Assembly (NCBI GenBank): GCA_041570235.1
Contig: JBFFWN010000025.1
Location: forward strand, 1-21,980
Direction of reading: 5' to 3'
Length of the DNA: 21,980 bases
DNA from: SZUA-36 sp041570235
Lineage (GTDB): Bacteria; Pseudomonadota; Gammaproteobacteria; Xanthomonadales; SZUA-36
Shown: piece after piece, positions 7,664 to 14,751 of the stretch
Position numbering within the stretch: position 1 is the stretch's first letter
Layout: each line of letters starts with the position of its first letter
Notes under the pieces: generated by a model
Database searches by the model: none
What the model saw: only the letters and a program-made list of their open reading frames with translations
Told to the model about the DNA's origin: nothing
Made by a program: the position numbers and the translations under genes

Positions 7664-7703
7664 CTGCTGCAGATTTAGCGGAATGTATGCAGAGGAGCCA
7701 AAC

Positions 7704-8270
7704 TCAGGATGAGTCCTGCCCGCCCAGTTCACCCATAAATTGCCGGTAGTAACGCAGTTCCTCGATGGACTCCCGGATATCGGACAGAGCCTCGTGACGA
7801 TTCTCTTTGTCAAATTCGTTGACCGCTGAGGGCATCCAAAGCTTGGCCAATACTTTAAGCGTGCTGACATCAAGGTTTCTGTAATGGAACCAGCCTTCCA
7901 ATTCTGGCATCAGGCGGTGCAGAAACCTGCGGTCCTGGCAGATGCTATTGCCACACATCGGTGAGGCGCCTTTTTCAACCCACTTGCCAAGAAACTCAAC
8001 ACTGAGCGCTTCGACAGTAGCCATGTCATTGGGGCTGTGGACAACGCGTTGCCACAGGCCGGAATCCGTGTGATGGGAACGGTTCCAGTCATCCATTTCC
8101 AGCAGGATACCCTGCTCCTGGCGGATCGCAAACACCGGACCTTCAGCAAGCACATTCAGCTCACCATCGGTGATGATCATCGCGATTTCAAGGATGGTGT
8201 CATTTACGGTATCCAACCCGGACATTTCCAGGTCGATCCAGATCAGTCGATTTTTGATATCTTCACCCAT
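7704..8270 (-). CDS. orn: Oligoribonuclease
   Basis: 188 residues. Orn degrades 2-5 nt RNAs, chiefly dinucleotides, to mononucleotides in the cytoplasm, including pGpG from cyclic-di-GMP turnover; it is often essential. The DEDDh exonuclease residues are visible: D13 and E15 in WIDLEMSGLD, D113 in CQDRRFL, H159 and D164 in NRHEALSDI. Length matches the family (about 180). The start at 8270 has only a weak GAAG upstream, but the N-terminus aligns with the family. Divergent from rsgA, a common gammaproteobacterial arrangement. Confidence 0.97.
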   Translation of the reverse strand: MGEDIKNRLIWIDLEMSGLDTVNDTILEIAMIITDGELNVLAEGPVFAIRQEQGILLEMDDWNRSHHTDSGLWQRVVHSPNDMATVEALSVEFLGKWVEKGASPMCGNSICQDRRFLHRLMPELEGWFHYRNLDVSTLKVLAKLWMPSAVNEFDKENRHEALSDIRESIEELRYYRQFMGELGGQDSS

Positions 8271-8302
8271 AAAGCTTCAAATAAATTGTTTTGCGAACTA
8301 TA

Positions 8303-8312
8303 CCCATATGGG
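8303..8312. promoter_or_regulatory. Palindrome CCCATATGGG in the orn/rsgA divergent gap
   Basis: A 10-base perfect palindrome lies 33 bases upstream of orn and 70 bases upstream of rsgA. TTGACA at 8340-8345 and TATAAT at 8375-8380 are perfect sigma-70 hexamers on the plus strand, but they are 29 bases apart and cannot form one promoter. So I record the region as the shared regulatory gap without assigning a promoter. Confidence 0.2.
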
Positions 8313-8381
8313 CAACTTTTCGCCATGATCAATTTGCGTTTGACAGGTACAATATACAAATGTCCCATCTAAAATATAATC

Positions 8382-9284
8382 GTGACCGCTAGGCACCTGA
8401 CCGAAGCCCGGGTGCTGGTAGCCTATGGCGGTCATGGTGTGGTGCGTTTACCGGACAAAGGGCAAAGCCGTTGCAAATTCCGCAGAAACGTGGGCAGACC
8501 CTATTGCGGTGACCGGGTATTGGTCGCAACTGCCGACCAGGACTCACTGGTTGTTGAGAAAATCCTGCCACGTGACAACTATTTTGTGCGGACTGACGAA
8601 CGCCAGCGCCAGCACATTATTGCCGCCAACCTCGACCAGGTTCTGATCGTCATAGCGCCACGCCCACTACCCTCACGTGACCTGCTTGAACGTTACCTCA
8701 TTGCCGTACACAGCCTTGGAATCGAACCGGTCATCGTGTTGAACAAAACCGATTTGCCGGTCGATGACGAAAGCGCTGCCGGGGCGAAGGTCCTGAAAAG
8801 GATGGCGGATTACCAGGCACTTGGTTACACGGTGATCAAAACATCCTGCAAACAAGCACCCGGAATCAGCCAGCTCGAGCCTGTCCTGAAGGACAAAACC
8901 AGCATCTTTGTCGGGCAATCCGGTGTTGGAAAATCTTCGCTGGTAAACCGCCTGTTACCCGACCTTGATATACAAACAGGCGCACTATCTAATTCCACCG
9001 GCAAAGGCACGCACACGACGACGTCAACGATTCTGTACCAGTTTCACGATGGTGGTAACCTGATCGATTCCCCGGGTGTTTGGGAATACGGTATCTGGAA
9101 GCTCGACAACCGCGACCTGAGTGCGGGTTTCGTTGAATTCAAGCAGTGGGCGGGCTTGTGCAAGTTCAATAACTGCGTGCATGCCACGGAGCCCGGTTGC
9201 GCCATTAAGGCAGCCGTGGCGGAGGGCGCTATACTCAAATGGCGTTATCAGTCCTATTTGCGTTTGTTGGAGCAAAACGCCTGA
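8382..9284 (+). CDS. rsgA: Small-subunit ribosome biogenesis GTPase RsgA
   Basis: 300 residues from GTG 8382. RsgA binds the 30S subunit late in assembly and releases RbfA on GTP hydrolysis. Motifs come in the circularly permuted order typical of the family: N-terminal OB fold (about 8-60), G4 NKTD at 121-124, G1 GQSGVGKSS at 178-186, the Thr-rich G2 region GKGTHTTT, G3 DSPG at 229-232, and a zinc knuckle C260, C265, H267, C273. It is about 50 residues shorter than the E. coli protein because it lacks the long basic N-terminal extension. The start is uncertain: no Shine-Dalgarno is visible and TATAAT ends 2 bases before the GTG. GTG at 8412 is an alternative but would cut into the OB fold. 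Confidence 0.95.
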   Translation: MTARHLTEARVLVAYGGHGVVRLPDKGQSRCKFRRNVGRPYCGDRVLVATADQDSLVVEKILPRDNYFVRTDERQRQHIIAANLDQVLIVIAPRPLPSRDLLERYLIAVHSLGIEPVIVLNKTDLPVDDESAAGAKVLKRMADYQALGYTVIKTSCKQAPGISQLEPVLKDKTSIFVGQSGVGKSSLVNRLLPDLDIQTGALSNSTGKGTHTTTSTILYQFHDGGNLIDSPGVWEYGIWKLDNRDLSAGFVEFKQWAGLCKFNNCVHATEPGCAIKAAVAEGAILKWRYQSYLRLLEQNA

Positions 9285-9357
9285 CGTGCGACCTGCCAAT
9301 CATTTTTCGCGAAATACCCCTACATTCATCGAAGCACAAGGCGAAAGACGATTTTTA

Positions 9358-9366
9358 TGCTATTCT
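9358..9366 (+). promoter_or_regulatory. Possible extended -10 promoter element for the small exported protein
   Basis: TGCTATTCT fits TGn plus a -10 hexamer (TATTCT). It would start transcription near 9372 and give a short leader containing the GGAGA at 9385-9389, which is 6 bases before ATG 9396. No good -35 is seen at the right distance. Confidence 0.3.
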
Positions 9367-9395
9367 GCGGATTCCTTTGGCAGTGGAGAAAAGCA

Positions 9396-9680
9396 ATGAC
9401 AAGGATTGTTCTCGCTTTCATGTTGACTTTAATGTTCCAGGTAATCTCGGCTGACGTGCTGATCATCGATGAGGTACGCCAGGTCGAAAACATGAATCTA
9501 CCAAAAAACGGTCAAAACAAAGCGACAGTCGAAGCGAAGTTCGGAGCACCGATAGAGAAGAAGCCCGCAGTGGGGGACCCGCCCATTTCCAGTTGGCGAT
9601 ACAGGGAATATATTGTCTATTTTGAGTATGACCTGGTCCTGTTCACTGTGTTGCAACCCGGTGCAGTCATAGAAAAATAG
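9396..9680 (+). CDS. Small exported BamE/SmpA-like hypothetical protein
   Basis: 94 residues starting at ATG 9396 with GGAGA at 9385-9389. Residues 1-18 are a signal peptide (TRIVLAFMLTLMFQVISA). The mature part has the pattern KATVEAKFGAP, VGDPPISSWRY and IVYFEYDLVLFTV. This is shared by a widespread group of small gammaproteobacterial periplasmic proteins and resembles the BamE/SmpA-OmlA fold, in which a G-x-V-x-x-x-F-G-x-P helix precedes a strand pair. There is no lipobox cysteine, so it is probably soluble rather than the BAM lipoprotein. Function unknown. It stands alone between rsgA and the traB-like gene. Confidence 0.75.
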   Translation: MTRIVLAFMLTLMFQVISADVLIIDEVRQVENMNLPKNGQNKATVEAKFGAPIEKKPAVGDPPISSWRYREYIVYFEYDLVLFTVLQPGAVIEK

Positions 9681-9685
9681 GCATT

Positions 9686-9717
9686 GGGGGCGCTTCTGCG
9701 TTATCCTTGCGCCCTTT
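9686..9717 (+). terminator. Weak terminator-like hairpin after the small exported protein
   Basis: GGGCGC (9688-9693) pairs with GCGCCC (9709-9714), extendable by two G-U pairs. Only a short T run follows, so it may be a partial terminator that allows read-through into the traB-like gene. Confidence 0.35.
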
Positions 9718-9756
9718 AGAAACATACGGAGTCCTAATGAGGGCTCCCCAAACCGC

Positions 9757-10995
9757 ATGCCTGAATCTGAAACCTTATCAAAGCTGGAAACAGCGATCGA
9801 AAACCCCGCTCTCAATGAGCAACCATCCAGGGAAATCATCCGCGATGGCGTTGAGTATTTTTTATTGGGAACGGCTCATGTATCCCCCGCCAGCGTTGAG
9901 GCCGTCAAGCAGATGTCTGTCAGCGGCAGGTTTGACGCCATAGCGGTTGAGTTGTGCCCCGCCCGTCACCTGGCGCTGACCCAAAAGCAGCAATGGAAAG
10001 ACATGGACCTGTATCGCATCATCCGCGAGAAAAAGGCAGGCCTGGTCATGGCCAACCTCGCATTGGGTGCGTACCAGAGACGTATAGCGGATCAATTCGG
10101 TATTGAACCCGGTGCCGAACTGAAAGCGGCCGCAGACGCCGCCATCGAACATGACCTGCCGCTGCAGCTGATCGACCGTGATCTGGCCACCACGCTCAAA
10201 CGCAGCTACCGGGCCGTGCCCTGGTATAAACGCATGATGTTGACCTCCGGTTTGCTGATGAGCATGGTCAGTTCAGAAGAGATTGATGAGGAACAGATCG
10301 AAAAACTCAAGGAAGGTGACATTCTCGAATCCACTTTCACCGAGTTTGCCGAGCAAAGCCCGGAACTTTACGAGGCGCTGATTGCCGAGCGCGACCGTTA
10401 CATGGCGGCCCGCTTGCGCCAGGATAACGCCAACAATGCAGGGCAAAAGATACTCGTCGTGGTAGGAGCAGGTCATCTTGAAGGACTGGCGAAATATCTT
10501 GAAAACGACCAGGCAGAACCAACTGCAGAGGTCGAAGATCTGTCGCAGCTTCCACCTCCCAAACGTTGGCCCAAATTCGTTCCGTGGATCATCGCCGCCC
10601 TGGTTTTAACCGGTTTCTGGATCGGCTTTTCCCGCAGCCCGGAACTCGGCTGGCAACTGGTGACGTTGTGGGTGCTGATTAACGGTGGCCTGGCGGCGCT
10701 GGGGGCACTGATAGCCCGTGGACATCCGCTGACCATCCTGAGCGCCATGATCGCCGCACCATTGACATCTTTGAATCCGGCCGTGGCCGCAGGTATGGTC
10801 ACGGGATTGGTCGAGTCCTGGTTACGCAAACCAAAGATTTCAGACCTCGAACGTCTCAGGGACGATGCCACCACCATCAAGGGTTGGTTCAAGAACCCTG
10901 CAACACGTATATTACTGGTATTCTTTTTTTCCAACCTGGGCTCAGCCATTGGTACGTGGGTGGCGGGTTTTCAGATTTTTGAAGCATTAAGCTGA
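9757..10995 (+). CDS. TraB/PrgY-family membrane protein
   Basis: 412 residues. The N-terminal TraB domain (about 30-250) shows GTAHVS at 38-43, AVELCPAR around E65, and the closing VVGAGHLEGL with GAGH at 237-240. These are conserved His/Glu positions of the TraB/GumN (Tiki-like) superfamily, related to metalloproteases; bacterial PrgY reduces peptide pheromone activity in enterococci. The C-terminal part has about four membrane segments (near 273-292, 300-320, 323-351 and 385-408), so the catalytic-like domain is anchored by its C-terminus. There is no signal peptide. No strong RBS lies before ATG 9757; an ATG at 9737 is out of frame. It ends 31 bases before dusB with no terminator between, so it probably heads the downstream operon. 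A pheromone role should not be assumed here. Confidence 0.88.
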   Translation: MPESETLSKLETAIENPALNEQPSREIIRDGVEYFLLGTAHVSPASVEAVKQMSVSGRFDAIAVELCPARHLALTQKQQWKDMDLYRIIREKKAGLVMANLALGAYQRRIADQFGIEPGAELKAAADAAIEHDLPLQLIDRDLATTLKRSYRAVPWYKRMMLTSGLLMSMVSSEEIDEEQIEKLKEGDILESTFTEFAEQSPELYEALIAERDRYMAARLRQDNANNAGQKILVVVGAGHLEGLAKYLENDQAEPTAEVEDLSQLPPPKRWPKFVPWIIAALVLTGFWIGFSRSPELGWQLVTLWVLINGGLAALGALIARGHPLTILSAMIAAPLTSLNPAVAAGMVTGLVESWLRKPKISDLERLRDDATTIKGWFKNPATRILLVFFFSNLGSAIGTWVAGFQIFEALS

Positions 10996-11026
10996 TCGGT
11001 ACACCATAACAAGTCATCATTCCCTC

Positions 11027-12046
11027 ATGCAGATCGGACCCTATATACTGGACAACCCCATTGCACTGGCGCCAATGGCCGGTGTCACAGACCGTCCATT
11101 CAGGCAGTTGTGCAGGGAATTGGGCGCCGGATACGTGGTCACCGAGATGGTCACCTCGAACCCCCAATTAAGACACACCAGGAAAACCAGTTGGCGAAGC
11201 AGCTTTGAGGGCGAGGCCACTCCGGTTGCCGTGCAAATCGTCGGCAGTGAGCCAGCGCGCCTGGCCGAGGCAGCACAATACAATGTCGGTTTGGGCGCTC
11301 AAATCATCGATATCAATATGGGTTGTCCGGCCAAAAAGGTTTGTGGCAAGCTCGGTGGGTCTGCCCTGCTCTCTGATACCGGGTTGGTAAAAGACATTCT
11401 GCAAGCCGTCGTCAGCAGTGTGGACGTACCCGTCACCCTGAAAATCCGCACCGGACCGGATCGCGGCAACCGCAACGGTGTTGAGGTGGCCAGAATTGCC
11501 GAATCCTGCGGCGTGGCTGCCCTGGCGGTACACGGCCGTACCCGTGCCGACCGCTTTCGCGGCGAGGCCGAGTACGACACCATCCGGGAAATCTGCGCTA
11601 ATATTTCCATACCGGTCTTCGCCAATGGCGACCTGAACTCGCCGGAGCACGCGCGTGAAGTCCTCGATTACACCGGTGCCCAGGGACTGATGGTCGGACG
11701 CGGAGCACAAGGCAATCCGTGGATTTTCAGACAACTGAATTATTACCTCAGTACCGGCAAGACCTTAGCTGCGCCTGAAGCAGAGGAGGTTCACGCCGTT
11801 ATGTGTGAGCACCTCAGTCGCTTGCACGCCTTTTACGGACCGGTACACGGCGTGCGTGTAGCGCGCAAACATATTGGCTGGTATCTGAAAAGCCAGCCCG
11901 ACAGCAAGAACGTATTATATGACCTGATGCGTGTTAAAACCGCAAAAGAGCAGTTCCAGTTACTCGAGCGGCTCTTTTTTACATCACCTCAACCAGGATC
12001 TGCCAAAACCGGACAGATACCTGCGATGGGAGCACCCGAACCATGA
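11027..12046 (+). CDS. dusB: tRNA-dihydrouridine synthase DusB
   Basis: 339 residues. An FMN enzyme that reduces specific uridines in the tRNA D-loop with NADPH. Visible signatures are APMAGVTD at 15-22 (FMN binding), NMGCPAKKV at 97-105 with catalytic Cys100, LKIRTG, VHGRTR and NGDLNSPEHA in the TIM barrel, and GRGAQGNPW before the C-terminal helical domain. The MQIGPYILDNPIALAPMAG start is typical of DusB. Its last four bases overlap the next start (ATGA at 12043-12046), which implies translational coupling to the DUF349 gene. In many gammaproteobacteria the next gene is fis; here it is not. Confidence 0.95.
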   Translation: MQIGPYILDNPIALAPMAGVTDRPFRQLCRELGAGYVVTEMVTSNPQLRHTRKTSWRSSFEGEATPVAVQIVGSEPARLAEAAQYNVGLGAQIIDINMGCPAKKVCGKLGGSALLSDTGLVKDILQAVVSSVDVPVTLKIRTGPDRGNRNGVEVARIAESCGVAALAVHGRTRADRFRGEAEYDTIREICANISIPVFANGDLNSPEHAREVLDYTGAQGLMVGRGAQGNPWIFRQLNYYLSTGKTLAAPEAEEVHAVMCEHLSRLHAFYGPVHGVRVARKHIGWYLKSQPDSKNVLYDLMRVKTAKEQFQLLERLFFTSPQPGSAKTGQIPAMGAPEP

Positions 12047-14751
12047 GCTGGAAACAACGTTTATTTAAACCCAAATGGCAAAACAAGAATGCAGACATAC
12101 GCCTGCAGTCGGTGAGCTCAGAGCAACACCCGGACCTGATTGGCAGCCTCATGGACATTGCGTCCTCCGATCAGGACAGCCGGGTCCGTATTGCAGCGAT
12201 AAAACGTCTTCACCAGCTGGAAAATATTCTGACCATTTACGACAAGGAGCAACACCCTGAGGTCAAAGCCGTGCTCGAGGACCGTATCAGGCAACTGGCG
12301 GCGGCCACCAACGAATCACGGCCACCTCTGGCTCAGCGTATGCGCGTGATCGCCATGACCGGCAACCGCGAATTGATCGAGCACCTTGCCAGGAACGCAC
12401 CCGAGGCAGAATTGCGTCGTGCAGCCATTGAAAAGGTAACAAGACAGGGTGTTTTGGGTGATTGCAGTATCGAGGACAATGATGCCGAAATCCGCAGCTT
12501 TGCCGCCGGCCGGATCACCCAGCACAAGACCTTGAAGCGTGTCATTGACGGTTTACGCAAACGGGACAAAACGCTTTATGGCCAGTTGCAACAGCGCCTG
12601 CACCAGGAACTTCTGGCCGAGGGTGACTCCGATGAGATCAATATTGAAGCTCTCAAAATCTGCGTTGAACTGGAAAAGCTCGCGCTCGACATGAAAGCTG
12701 ATCATTCGGCCGAAATCGACGGCCTGAATGCCGAGTGGAAGGCCCTGGGTGCAAAAATAAGCACATCGATAAGCGATCGCCATCAAAGGGTGATGCAACG
12801 TCTGTCAGCACCCCCGGCCGGCGATAAGACAATTGAAGCACCGCAGCCCGCTGCCACAAAACCAAGCGAAGAGGAACCTGTTAAGACGGTCGATATCGTT
12901 GAAAAACTTCCACGGGCCAATGATGCCCTGGCAAGAATCGCCACGGATATATGCCTGTACGAAACCGAACATGAAAGTCATTTCAGGCAGGCCAGTGTCA
13001 GCAAAATGCGCAACCAACTGGAGAAGACCTGGAAGCGTTGCGTGCCTCCGCATCCGGATGACCAGGCCTGCTGGGAGACCGCCAATACGGCGCTGGATGA
13101 AATGCAGGCCAGTCTCGATGCGCAAAAACAGGAACTGGAAAAGCGACTCGAGCATGCAACGACGCTGTTAACACAGATGGAAACCGAACTGGAAAACGGC
13201 GAATTGCACAAGGCGCTAGAAACCCGGGCAAAAATCCAACAGGCCGCCAGGGAAAATGGCAACGAGCGCGCCTGGAAGCAGGTCAACAGCAAAATGGCCG
13301 GCATGCATGCCCGTTTACGCGAGTTACGGGACTGGCATCACTGGTCCAACAACAAGATCCGCAAACGCCTGATTGCAGAGATGGAAGTTCTGCCGGCAGC
13401 CGACTTGCACCCGGATGCCCTGCTGGACCGCGTAAAGAGCCTGCAGATGGAATGGAAAGCACTGGAGGCAAGCGAGCAAATACCAGGTGAAAAGAAGTTC
13501 ATGGCGGCGCCATGGATGTGGCGAAAATTCAGCGAAGCCGGAAACAAGGCCTTTGATACCGCCAAACCGTTCCTGGATAAAAGAACTGAAATCCAGGACC
13601 GTTTAGTACAGTCGATGCAGGAGTTCTGTAATGAACTGGATGAGTTGGTCAACGCCGGTAACACCGACCTGGCCGCATTGAACAAGGGCTTGAACGACGC
13701 CAGAAAGAGGTTGCGTGAACTGGGTGACCTGCCGTTTAAACAACGCCAGAAGATCGCCAAGCGACTCAAATCCGCCCTCGACAAGGGTAATGAACTTGTT
13801 CAGGCCAACTTTGAGACGATTGAACGGGAGAAAATGAAACTGATCCGCTCTGCCAGCCAATTGGTGCATATGCCGGAGCGCAGCGAAGCCATCGCCCTGG
13901 CAAAATCCCTGCAAAGCAGCTGGAAAGCCACCGGCAGACTGTGGCGCAGCAGGGACCAGGAATTATGGAACCAGTTTCGCGAACACCTTGACCCGCTGTT
14001 CAGTGAACTACAGGAAGAGCAGGCCAGCATCAAGGCTGCCGATGATGAGCGCCTGGCCGCGCAAAAAGATCTGTGTAAACAACTCAAGGCTATTGTCAAT
14101 GACACGGAAGACCTCCCATCACTACAGGGTAAGGTGCAGGGTTTACAGGACGACTGGAAAGATATCGAGCACCCGGACCGGAAACTGCAGCAGCAATTCC
14201 AGCTGCTGGTGGATGAATACCATAAGAAGCTTGAAAATGAACAGTCCCGGCAAGTTGAAACAGACCGCAAACGCTGGTGGCAAAAGGCCGGCCTCTTACA
14301 TGAACTGACGGTAAACGGCAGAACAACCAAAGGCAAGATCAGCAAAAAAGCCGAGACCAGTATCAATGCGGCATGGCCGCAACACAGCTCAGACGAACCG
14401 GTCGAAGTGCTGCTGGACAAGGCTCTTGATGACATCCTGGAAGGCACACTCCTGCCACCCGCAGAAGATGATCTGAAATCCATGCTATCCCAAGCGCGGT
14501 TACTGTGTATCAGCCTGGAGTTCATTGCCGGATTACCCTCTCCAGAGGAAGACCGTGAACAAAGAATGAAATACCAGGTGGACCGCCTGGCAGAATCCAT
14601 GTCGGGTGAAAGCCCCCGCCAATCCGCCAGCGAGGAGGCCCGTGAGGCGGAAAAAACCTGGTTGACCATGTATGCCCTTCCAGATGCTGATTTCAAGGCA
14701 TTCGGGGATCGCGTAAACCAGGCTATGACCGCAATATTTGGGAGTGATTAG
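12043..14751 (+). CDS. DUF349 domain protein, large helical/coiled-coil protein of unknown function
   Basis: 902 residues, rich in Lys, Glu, Gln and Leu, with no signal peptide or membrane span, so cytoplasmic. Residues about 20-190 read as short HEAT-like helical repeats (SRVRIAAIKRL, AELRRAAIEKV, AEIRSFAAGRI). A Pro/Glu linker follows at 255-290. From there to about 740 the protein repeats helical units with the DUF349 signature tryptophan (EWKALGA near 231, EWKALEA near 470, SWKATGR near 626, DWKDIEH near 704), with coiled-coil stretches such as 355-400. DUF349 has no established biochemical role that I know of. It is coupled to dusB by ATGA and to the antiporter gene by a one-base overlap, so its amount is probably tied to both. 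A link with RNA or ribosomes is only inference from dusB. Confidence 0.88.
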   Translation: MSWKQRLFKPKWQNKNADIRLQSVSSEQHPDLIGSLMDIASSDQDSRVRIAAIKRLHQLENILTIYDKEQHPEVKAVLEDRIRQLAAATNESRPPLAQRMRVIAMTGNRELIEHLARNAPEAELRRAAIEKVTRQGVLGDCSIEDNDAEIRSFAAGRITQHKTLKRVIDGLRKRDKTLYGQLQQRLHQELLAEGDSDEINIEALKICVELEKLALDMKADHSAEIDGLNAEWKALGAKISTSISDRHQRVMQRLSAPPAGDKTIEAPQPAATKPSEEEPVKTVDIVEKLPRANDALARIATDICLYETEHESHFRQASVSKMRNQLEKTWKRCVPPHPDDQACWETANTALDEMQASLDAQKQELEKRLEHATTLLTQMETELENGELHKALETRAKIQQAARENGNERAWKQVNSKMAGMHARLRELRDWHHWSNNKIRKRLIAEMEVLPAADLHPDALLDRVKSLQMEWKALEASEQIPGEKKFMAAPWMWRKFSEAGNKAFDTAKPFLDKRTEIQDRLVQSMQEFCNELDELVNAGNTDLAALNKGLNDARKRLRELGDLPFKQRQKIAKRLKSALDKGNELVQANFETIEREKMKLIRSASQLVHMPERSEAIALAKSLQSSWKATGRLWRSRDQELWNQFREHLDPLFSELQEEQASIKAADDERLAAQKDLCKQLKAIVNDTEDLPSLQGKVQGLQDDWKDIEHPDRKLQQQFQLLVDEYHKKLENEQSRQVETDRKRWWQKAGLLHELTVNGRTTKGKISKKAETSINAAWPQHSSDEPVEVLLDKALDDILEGTLLPPAEDDLKSMLSQARLLCISLEFIAGLPSPEEDREQRMKYQVDRLAESMSGESPRQSASEEAREAEKTWLTMYALPDADFKAFGDRVNQAMTAIFGSD

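Noticed and set aside
8340..8380. TTGACA and TATAAT as one sigma-70 promoter for rsgA
   Set aside because: The hexamers are 29 bases apart, far from the usual 16-18, so they cannot act as a pair.
9305..9314. TTTCGCGAAA palindrome between rsgA and the small exported protein
   Set aside because: Only ten bases, a common self-complementary word, with no second copy or clear promoter alignment.
13800..14696. 298-codon open frame on the minus strand inside the DUF349 gene
   Set aside because: It is the antisense shadow of a Lys/Glu/Gln-rich gene; its translation is Ser/Cys-rich low-complexity sequence with no domain or RBS.
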